From positions 1 through 12,776 of the forward strand of contig JAYEJW010000232.1 in NCBI GenBank assembly GCA_034716535.1: 12,776 nt of DNA. The letters are read 5' to 3'. This DNA is from JAYEJW01 sp034716535. GTDB taxonomy: Bacteria > Pseudomonadota > Gammaproteobacteria > Chromatiales > Chromatiaceae. The position numbers and the translations under genes are program-made. The notes below the pieces were generated by a model. The model worked only from the letters and a program-made list of their open reading frames with translations. It was not told where the DNA came from and made no database searches. Shown in pieces: positions 7,577-12,776 of this stretch (position 1 is its first letter; every line of letters starts with the position of its first letter).

Positions 7577-7728
7577 GACATTGCCCTCCCGGATTGGAGC
7601 CGTCGGCCATTGCCCATAAGAAACCACCGCATCGAGCGATTTCCCTGCACGATGCCCGATTCACGTCCGTCGGCAAAAATACGGGCTTCGCCGGTGATAT
7701 CTCAGAAGGAAACGGTTATCCGCACCAC
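7577..7728 (-). other. aclA-pycA intergenic spacer with the pycA ribosome-binding site
   Basis: This is the longest gap within the minus-strand gene set. It holds the GGGAGGG ribosome-binding site for pycA next to its TTG start. A short GGC-GAA-GCC hairpin followed by TATTTTTG on the minus strand (near 7675-7692) is too weak to call a terminator. I see no convincing promoter, so read-through from aclBA is the simplest view, though a separate pyc promoter is possible. Confidence 0.4.
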
Positions 7729-10491
7729 TCACCCCACGAACCGGCACTGACTCGCCGGGGTGCGTGTGTCCATGTTGCGGCCGCGGTTGATGTGGTCTTC
7801 GATCTCGGCCGCCGAGCCGATCATGCGCCCGAAGACAAATACGGTGAAGGCCGCGTACTCGAGTGCTTCCTCGCTGATCTGGCCCGCGACGAAGGGCTCC
7901 CACAGCTTCCTCAGGAGGATGACCGCGATCACGGCGTCCACGTTGACGCAATACACGTTGCGGCTTACCCCAATCTTGCACAGGACATCCACCAGCTCGT
8001 GGTAGAACTCGAGAAAGATGTTGTAGGCCCCGCGCTTCTTGATCAGGTCGCGCACGTACACCTCGCGCGGGTCGTAGTTCACATCCTTGCCTTTGAACAC
8101 CGGGTGGTTGATGCAGGGGATCTTGGTGTAGGAGAGGTTGCCCTCGGCCTTGGCGTTAGTCTTGTAGTCCTTGTAGCTCCTGGCGTAGTCCAGGGCCATG
8201 GCGGAGAGGTCCAACCCGTGGTCGGCGTTGCCGGGATTATCCAGGCCGACGTTCCGGAACTGGTCGAGGAGAAAGGACATGGCCTCGAAGCCATTTCCGC
8301 CGTGGGCATAGCCCGTGTGGGTAAGAAAACCGATGTAGGCCTTGTTGATCTGGACCCGCTCTGGCACTTCGGGACCGTCGGCGCTAACCGCACCCTTGGT
8401 CCCCTGGGCGGAGATGGTACCGGGGCCGTTGGTGGCGACCAGCCCCATGAGGATCGAGAAGGTGAACAATGCACCCTCGTCCGGCCGGTTGCCGATCAGG
8501 CCCAGGTGCGCCGTCTCGGCGAAACTCCATTCGCTCATGAGCTCCCCATTATCGACACCGCAAAAACTTCCTTGCTCCTGCCGTTCCCCTGACACCGTGG
8601 CCCCGACCAGGGCGCTGAAGATTCGGAAATGCCAAGGAAGGTTCTCCAGCGTGGTGAGCGACAAGCGCTTGTTCATGATCGGAATCCACACCAGGTGGCA
8701 GGAGATGGCCGCCAGTACCACCTGCCCTCTGATCTGCTTGCCGCCGCGCTCCGCCAGGGCCTCGAGGAAGCTGACGAAGACAGATTTGGTAGAACGGGCA
8801 CGAACGGCGGCGAGCATGCGGGTGCCTCGTTCGGTACGGCCTTCCGAGAGCAGGATGTCTCGGGCGGGACCGGTCAGGGCCGCCTCCAGCTGCGGCCCGA
8901 AGTCGAAGGAATCGTCTTCGGGATCGAACAGGCGCGCCTGGCGAAACAGTTCGAGCAGCGCCTGCACCGCCTTCCGGGAAATACTCATGCTTTTCGGGCC
9001 CATGATGGCCAAGGCCGCCGACAGCACGGTGTTTGGGCTATTGCCGGCCGCCCGAGCCGCGTCGGCTGCGGCCAACATCGGGGTGCCGTGCTGGTTGACA
9101 AAGGCGTTGAGGGCCACGTTGGCCAGGGCGCGGCCGTTCTTGTCCGGGTACTCGCGCAGCAGCGCCAACATCAGGTTGCTCTCGAACGACTTGGTCGCCA
9201 TGTCCAACACGCTCACGTCGTGCAAGCGACTGACCTGGGTCTTGGGATCCATCATGGAGGCGCCGGAGGCGTCCTTCATGCTCTGGCGCGGAAACACGAC
9301 GCCGATCTGCTCGGCCAGGTGGGCGATCTGCCGGTTGTAGGGCGGGATGGCCTCCACCACCGGCAGGTCCAACTCCTCGGGCAGGTTGAGTTTGTCGTCG
9401 CTGGCGAACCAGCACTTGAGGGAGAGGTCACCCTGGGGCTCGAAATCCGGCCCGACCCCGTTCAGCCGCATCACCGCGCTCATGGCCTCGGGTATGTAAG
9501 CGATATTCGTAACGACCGCCCCCTTTTCGGAGCAGACGGGGTGCTCGGGGGTATAGAGTCCGGTCACCCCGAATTTCTCCATGAACCACTTCTCCTTTTC
9601 CGCCGCATTGTCGCCGGCGCCGGCGATGGCCCCCGCATGCCCGCACGCGCGGGTCAGCATGGCCTTCCAGCGGCCCACGACACAGGCGACGACGGGCTTC
9701 TCGATCTCCAGGTCGCGCTCGTAATAGCCGCCCGGCTCGATGTACATCACCGCCGCCTTGCTGCGGGGATCGTTGTGGAGGGCGTGGACGAACTCCGGGG
9801 CGGAGAAGTGAATGTAGACGTCTTTGCCGGAGGAAAGCGACACGGTGGTGCCCCAGCCGCCGGTCAACAGATAGGTCGCGATCGTGGTGGTGAAGTTGCC
9901 GGAGTTGGAGAAGATGGCGACCGATCCGGGCACCAGGGACTCCTCGGGGGCGTTGCCGCCGAGGGCACCGCCGATGCGCACGTGGTGATGGGCGTCGGCT
10001 ATCCCCAGGCAGTTGGCGCCGAACACGTCGACACCCTGGTGCTGGCAGTACTGTCGGATGATCCGGGCGTCCGCTAGCGGCACCTTCTCAGTGAGGATGA
10101 CGACCTTGTTGATCTCCGGATTCACCCGTACCGCCTCGATGACGGAGTCCTTGACCCCGGCGGGTGGTACATAGACCACCGCCACGTTGAACCTGTGGCC
10201 TGCCCCCAGTGCTTCGGCCACGTTGTTGTAGACGGGTATGTCGCCGATCTCCGTCTTTTGCACCGCCCCGCTGCGGCCGGGCATGGTTCCGCACACGACG
10301 TTGCCACCGGAGTACACATGGCTTATCGGTGTCACCGTCCTGCTCTCGCTGCCCAGTATGTTCAGTACGCAGATGCGGTCCTCGCGGGTGGCGATCTGTT
10401 CCAGCGATTCGAGGCCTACGTAGTAGTGCTTGAACGCCTCGATTCCGCGGGGGTTGAGATGATATTTCGTGTCGTGACTCGCTGTCGGCAT
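7729..10491 (-). CDS. aclA: ATP citrate lyase, large subunit AclA (CoA-ligase + citrate-synthase-like domains), long form
   Basis: With AclB this cytoplasmic enzyme converts citrate + ATP + CoA to acetyl-CoA, oxaloacetate, ADP and phosphate, the diagnostic step of the reductive TCA cycle. Residues 1 to about 345 are succinyl-CoA-synthetase-alpha-like: a CoA-binding N-domain, GANCLGIAD (158-166), PGSVAIFSNSGNFTTTIA (188-205) and CGHAGA (283-288), where H285 is the expected phosphohistidine. The C-terminus is citrate-synthase-like: GYAHGG (727-732), INHPVFK (794-800) with H796 at the position of human ACLY H900, and VNVDAVIA (849-856) with D852 at the position of D1026. At 920 residues it is about 300 longer than Chlorobium-type AclA. 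The extra part (about 395-640) includes a segment that itself looks like a degenerate citrate-synthase-like half. The start at 10491 is preceded by GGAGGAGG and lies 17 bases after the aclB stop. The size and divergence suggest the 'type II' lyase group, from memory of the family. Confidence 0.92.
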   Translation of the reverse strand: MPTASHDTKYHLNPRGIEAFKHYYVGLESLEQIATREDRICVLNILGSESRTVTPISHVYSGGNVVCGTMPGRSGAVQKTEIGDIPVYNNVAEALGAGHRFNVAVVYVPPAGVKDSVIEAVRVNPEINKVVILTEKVPLADARIIRQYCQHQGVDVFGANCLGIADAHHHVRIGGALGGNAPEESLVPGSVAIFSNSGNFTTTIATYLLTGGWGTTVSLSSGKDVYIHFSAPEFVHALHNDPRSKAAVMYIEPGGYYERDLEIEKPVVACVVGRWKAMLTRACGHAGAIAGAGDNAAEKEKWFMEKFGVTGLYTPEHPVCSEKGAVVTNIAYIPEAMSAVMRLNGVGPDFEPQGDLSLKCWFASDDKLNLPEELDLPVVEAIPPYNRQIAHLAEQIGVVFPRQSMKDASGASMMDPKTQVSRLHDVSVLDMATKSFESNLMLALLREYPDKNGRALANVALNAFVNQHGTPMLAAADAARAAGNSPNTVLSAALAIMGPKSMSISRKAVQALLELFRQARLFDPEDDSFDFGPQLEAALTGPARDILLSEGRTERGTRMLAAVRARSTKSVFVSFLEALAERGGKQIRGQVVLAAISCHLVWIPIMNKRLSLTTLENLPWHFRIFSALVGATVSGERQEQGSFCGVDNGELMSEWSFAETAHLGLIGNRPDEGALFTFSILMGLVATNGPGTISAQGTKGAVSADGPEVPERVQINKAYIGFLTHTGYAHGGNGFEAMSFLLDQFRNVGLDNPGNADHGLDLSAMALDYARSYKDYKTNAKAEGNLSYTKIPCINHPVFKGKDVNYDPREVYVRDLIKKRGAYNIFLEFYHELVDVLCKIGVSRNVYCVNVDAVIAVILLRKLWEPFVAGQISEEALEYAAFTVFVFGRMIGSAAEIEDHINRGRNMDTRTPASQCRFVG

Positions 10492-10508
10492 GGCCTGTCC
10501 TCCTCCGC

Positions 10509-11783
10509 TTAGTGAATACCCATCTGGCGGGCGACGGCCGCTTTGCCGCCTCCTTGAGCCATCCAGTGGTCGATGGCCTTGGCGTAGTTGACCACGGCGC
10601 TCATGGATGAGTTGTAGCCGAACATGCGGTAGCGGATCTTCAGTGCGTCCAGGGTGTCCTTCAGGGTGCCCATGCCGCGGATCAGGTTGGGTCCTCCGCG
10701 GCCCACTACCACGAACAGCGGCTTGGGGCCGTGGGTGTGGAAGTACTCGCTCAGGGCGTCGGCCATGCCGCGGAAGGTCTCGTAGATGTCGGTGTTGTTG
10801 GCCTTGCCGCCGATGACGAACAGGACGTTGGTCTGGGGCAGCCAGTACTTGTAGACGATGCGGCTGATGTCGAGCATTTTCTGATAGGGCGGGTTGCCGC
10901 CGAAGTCGGAGGAGATGGTGCCCGCATCGCCGAGCAGCTCGGTGACCAGGGCATTGGCCCCGCCGCCGAAGGTCATGGCGGTGATGGTGCCCAGCTCATT
11001 GGTCACGAACACGTCCGACTGGCCCTGGTATGTGCGCAGTTGGTTGACCTCGCGCTCGAAGTCGGAGAGGTCGGAATTGAACAGGTCGTCCGGGAGGTTC
11101 AGGCGCTTCCAGTTGGGATCGTCACCGTCGAACGCACACTTGAAGTCGCAGGCCATGGGGACGAGCCGTCCATTATCGTCCTGCATCATACGCACCGGGT
11201 TCAGCTCCAGGGTGGACATGCCGTAGTTGCTGAACAGGTCCCACAACTTGGGAATGTTCTGCACCAGCGGGCTGACGATCTCGTTGGGGGCATTCAGCTC
11301 GTTGAGAATGTTGGAGACGACGAAGCCCTTCAGGCCGGTCAGGGAGTCGAACGGGGCAGAGCCGATGAGATTGCCCGATAGCTCCTCGATATCCACCCCT
11401 CCGTGATGGGTGAGGGTGAGTGTGGGCGCCCGGAATTGCGTGCTGTCGGTGATGGAGACGTACACCTCATGCTTGGCCGGGATCATGCCTTCGAAGGTCA
11501 CGCCCTCGGCCTTGACAGAGGTGTTGCCATACTGATGCCGGACGAAATAGAGCCGTTCCCGTTCGGCCAGGGCGGTAGCGACGTCGCCGGCCTGACCGAT
11601 CAACCCGGCCTTGCCCTTCTTGCCGACGCCCCCCCTGAACACGGGCTTGATCAGAATCTTGCCCCAGCGTTCGATCAGCCCCCTTATCTCTTCTGGTGTC
11701 GCCTGAGGTCCCAGTATCTCCGAGGTCGAAAATCCTACGTATTTCAGGAGCCTGGCTCCCCACAGCATACCGGTGATTTGCAT
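10509..11783 (-). CDS. aclB: ATP citrate lyase, small subunit AclB (ATP-grasp / succinyl-CoA-synthetase-beta-like)
   Basis: The 424-residue subunit binds ATP and citrate and forms the citryl-phosphate/citryl-CoA intermediate with AclA. It matches the N-terminal region of animal ACLY: ATP-grasp motif KILIKP (42-47) and GKKGKAGLIG (54-63), HHGGVDIEEL (126-135), metal-ligand motif TLELNPV (191-197), the CoA-ligase part TFGGGANAL (271-279), the GGNPPYQKMLD citrate-region segment (295-305), FVIGGKANNTDI (322-333) and VGRGGPN (360-366). The length is close to known AclB (about 400). ATG 11783 is chosen because GAGGG lies about 8 bases upstream and the frame reads directly into the conserved LLKYVGF. 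The frame stays open to 11837, but that extension runs through AT-rich promoter-like DNA. It is the first gene of the minus-strand set, divergent from the icd stub. In succinyl-CoA synthetase the partner would lack a citrate-synthase domain, so ACL is the firm reading. Confidence 0.94.
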   Translation of the reverse strand: MQITGMLWGARLLKYVGFSTSEILGPQATPEEIRGLIERWGKILIKPVFRGGVGKKGKAGLIGQAGDVATALAERERLYFVRHQYGNTSVKAEGVTFEGMIPAKHEVYVSITDSTQFRAPTLTLTHHGGVDIEELSGNLIGSAPFDSLTGLKGFVVSNILNELNAPNEIVSPLVQNIPKLWDLFSNYGMSTLELNPVRMMQDDNGRLVPMACDFKCAFDGDDPNWKRLNLPDDLFNSDLSDFEREVNQLRTYQGQSDVFVTNELGTITAMTFGGGANALVTELLGDAGTISSDFGGNPPYQKMLDISRIVYKYWLPQTNVLFVIGGKANNTDIYETFRGMADALSEYFHTHGPKPLFVVVGRGGPNLIRGMGTLKDTLDALKIRYRMFGYNSSMSAVVNYAKAIDHWMAQGGGKAAVARQMGIH

Positions 11784-11823
11784 ACCAGCATCCCTCGCTG
11801 CACTTTGTAACAAAATTGTAATA

Positions 11824-11837
11824 TTGATGATTCTCAA
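11824..11837. promoter_or_regulatory. FNR/ANR-like binding box upstream of aclB
   Basis: TTGATGATTCTCAA (TTGAGAATCATCAA on the minus strand) matches 9 of the 10 fixed bases of the FNR/ANR consensus TTGAT-N4-ATCAA. It lies 41-54 bases upstream of the aclB start and about 116-129 upstream of the icd stub, inside an AT-rich stretch. A possible minus-strand -10 hexamer TACAAT (11820-11815) is only 13 bases away centre to centre. FNR would therefore sit over the promoter spacer and could repress; activation would need a different start site. Oxygen-responsive control would suit an oxygen-sensitive CO2-fixation pathway, but this is an inference from one site. Confidence 0.45.
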
Positions 11838-11952
11838 ATATAGACACTTTCCAGAAGGTTTTCGGAATTTTTGCCTCTGAGCAACCGGTTGTGTTACGGG
11901 CTGCTATGCTTCTGCCAATAACCATACATTTGACGAGTGAATTACTGCGGCG

Positions 11953-12105
11953 ATGACATACGAGCACATACGGATCCCCTCCGAGGGCGCGCGCATTGGG
12001 GTTAACGACGGCAGCTCGCTCGAGGTTCCGGACAATCCCATCGTCCCGTTCGTAGAAGGCGATGGTACGGGGATCGACATCACCCCCGTTATGCGCAAGG
12101 TGGTG
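11953..12105 (+). pseudogene. icd: Homodimeric-type NADP isocitrate dehydrogenase, N-terminal stub
   Basis: From ATG 11953, 51 codons closely follow the start of dimeric E. coli-type Icd: MTYEHIRIPSEGARI, VPDNPIVPFVEGDGTGID and TPVMRKVV. After KVV (12105) the usual DAAVEKAY continuation is replaced by unrelated sequence, and no downstream Icd motif appears in any frame. The frame itself continues to 12375 but overlaps the opposite-strand ATPase. The catalytic residues, the substrate-binding serine loop and most of the NADP pocket are gone, so this is non-functional. The full enzyme would be about 415 residues. Its head-to-head position with aclB, sharing the control region, suggests it was once the isocitrate dehydrogenase of this reductive TCA locus. 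The clean break points to a deletion or rearrangement rather than point decay. Confidence 0.85.
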
Positions 12106-12164
12106 TATCCGGGAATCTCGCACGCGGGGTATCCGACGTCTCCCAACCGTCCGATATGGCGGTA

Positions 12165-12181
12165 CGCCCCATCCCGGGGCG
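12165..12181. other. Short GC-rich hairpin between the icd stub and the ATPase stop
   Basis: CGCCCC (12165-12170) and GGGGCG (12176-12181) form a perfect 6-bp stem with a 5-base loop, 9 bases beyond the stop of the minus-strand ATPase gene. No T-run follows on the minus strand, so a terminator role is only possible. The 85 bases between the stub and the ATPase stop hold nothing else recognised. Confidence 0.35.
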
Positions 12182-12190
12182 AGTTGTCCG

Positions 12191-12776
12191 TTAACCGGCG
12201 TTTTCGTGGGACTTCAAGATCATCTGGACCACCTCCTCCGGAGGCTGGCCCCGGACGGATTTCACATCGATCCTGCGTCCGTTGCTGCTGCGGACTTGCC
12301 GGGCAAGCTGCATGCAGGCCTCGTAGGACGGGTTGGACTCCATTGCGGGGCTGTCCAGGTCGATCGCCAGGATGAGATCTGCCATCTGGCCGCAGAGGAT
12401 TCCGGAGATCTCCTGGTGTCCGGCCGGTGCGCTCAACAGGATCAACTCGAACTGACGGGCCAGTTCCTCTGCTACGTATTGAAAGAATGCATAGCCCGAG
12501 TGCCGTTCGAAAAGCGTTTGAAAATCGATTCTCCGGCGTACCTCGACCACGTTACCGTTGCTGCCTGGGAGGAAAGCGATCTTTTCCCGGTTGGGCAGGG
12601 GGGAGACGCGCCCGCACACATCGGGCAGCAGACCTCCGCGATATCGCCTGGTAACCGGAAACCCCAACTGCTCGAGGACGCTCCTGTTGCACTCGGCTCC
12701 GGGGAAATCCCGGCCTGCGCAGAGGGTTTCGTAATCGCAGATCAGATCGTAGAGGTTTTTGCCGTCTTCCAGGACC
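12191..12776 (-). CDS. ParA/MinD-like P-loop ATPase (KGGVGR-type), C-terminal part, runs off the right edge
   Basis: The frame is open from the right edge to a TAA at 12193-12191. The TTG at 12667 is probably internal, so the Walker A end lies outside the window. About 194 residues are visible. The pattern KNLYDLICDY, then KIAFLPGSNG, then RRRIDFQTLFERHSGYAFFQYVAEEL, then a hydrophobic strand FELILLSAPAGHQEISGILCGQMADLILAIDL resembles the region after Walker A in KGGVGR-motif ParA-like ATPases, where 'LPAG', 'LDF..LFEE..G..F' and 'D.VLIDSRTG..EISGI' recur. The family's Walker-B-like aspartate (LID-S-RTG) appears replaced, since the visible segment is LILLSAPAG. Such ATPases are often linked to regulatory or defence-type systems, but no partner is visible and I assign no function. 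It is convergent with the icd stub. Confidence 0.5.
   Translation of the reverse strand, partial: VLEDGKNLYDLICDYETLCAGRDFPGAECNRSVLEQLGFPVTRRYRGGLLPDVCGRVSPLPNREKIAFLPGSNGNVVEVRRRIDFQTLFERHSGYAFFQYVAEELARQFELILLSAPAGHQEISGILCGQMADLILAIDLDSPAMESNPSYEACMQLARQVRSSNGRRIDVKSVRGQPPEEVVQMILKSHENAG

Noticed and set aside
8629..10077. A 482-codon open frame on the plus strand opposite aclA, and similar long plus-strand frames at 7594-8592, 8342-9340 and 6566-7564
   Set aside because: They lie wholly or mostly antisense to well-recognised aclA and pycA, have no family motifs, and are expected from high third-position GC on the coding strand.
11784..11837. Longer start for aclB at 11837
   Set aside because: The extra residues come from AT-rich DNA holding the FNR-like box and possible -10 elements. 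ATG 11783 has a good ribosome-binding site.
12106..12375. Continuation of the icd stub frame to codon 140
   Set aside because: There is no Icd similarity after codon 51, and it overlaps the opposite-strand ATPase coding region.
1..12776. CRISPR arrays, tRNA or rRNA genes, and phage or defence islands
   Set aside because: No regularly spaced direct repeats, cloverleaf-like segments or rRNA-like stretches were noticed on reading. The excitement in this window is metabolic, not a defence system.

Overview
The window reads as a carbon-fixation locus of a chemolithoautotrophic proteobacterium that uses the reductive (reverse) TCA cycle. The central evidence is a minus-strand gene set for both subunits of ATP citrate lyase (aclB, aclA) followed by two-subunit pyruvate carboxylase (pycA, pycB). 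A complete plus-strand monomeric NADP isocitrate dehydrogenase lies beyond it. The AclA subunit (920 residues) is much longer than the roughly 600-residue AclA of Chlorobi and Epsilonproteobacteria. This recalls the divergent 'type II' lyases described for Magnetococcus marinus and the Riftia gammaproteobacterial symbiont, but I cannot assign a taxon. Most of the window looks GC-rich. The first 400 bases and the isocitrate dehydrogenase gene look clearly less so.

Layout. 1-403: the 3' part of a GNAT-acetyltransferase-like gene, AT-rich. About 486-1288: a 3'-truncated IS66-family transposase. 1309-1602: a broken internal fragment of an aconitase gene in which the homology switches frame and switches back. 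1646-1707: a palindromic intergenic element. 1752-3989: intact monomeric icd. 4017-4105: a second, larger palindromic element. 4281-6116, 6137-7576, 7729-10491 and 10509-11783 (all minus strand): pycB, pycA, aclA and aclB, transcribed in the order aclB-aclA-pycA-pycB. 11784-11952: a divergent control region with an FNR/ANR-like box. 11953-12105: the first 51 codons of a homodimeric-type icd, cut off abruptly. 12191-12776: the C-terminal part of a ParA/MinD-like (KGGVGR-type) P-loop ATPase on the minus strand.

How the genes fit together. ATP citrate lyase splits citrate into acetyl-CoA and oxaloacetate. Isocitrate dehydrogenase running in reverse carboxylates 2-oxoglutarate, and aconitase converts isocitrate to citrate. 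Pyruvate carboxylase makes oxaloacetate from pyruvate derived from the acetyl-CoA product. The locus therefore carries the citrate-cleavage step, one carboxylation step and the oxaloacetate-refilling step.

The most interesting feature is the decay around the module. An aconitase fragment and a truncated dimeric icd lie on either side of it. A complete, unrelated monomeric isocitrate dehydrogenase of different base composition sits between two hairpin elements. This suggests an ancestral aconitase/icd/acl cluster that was rearranged, possibly with insertion-sequence activity, and in which a non-homologous isocitrate dehydrogenase took over.
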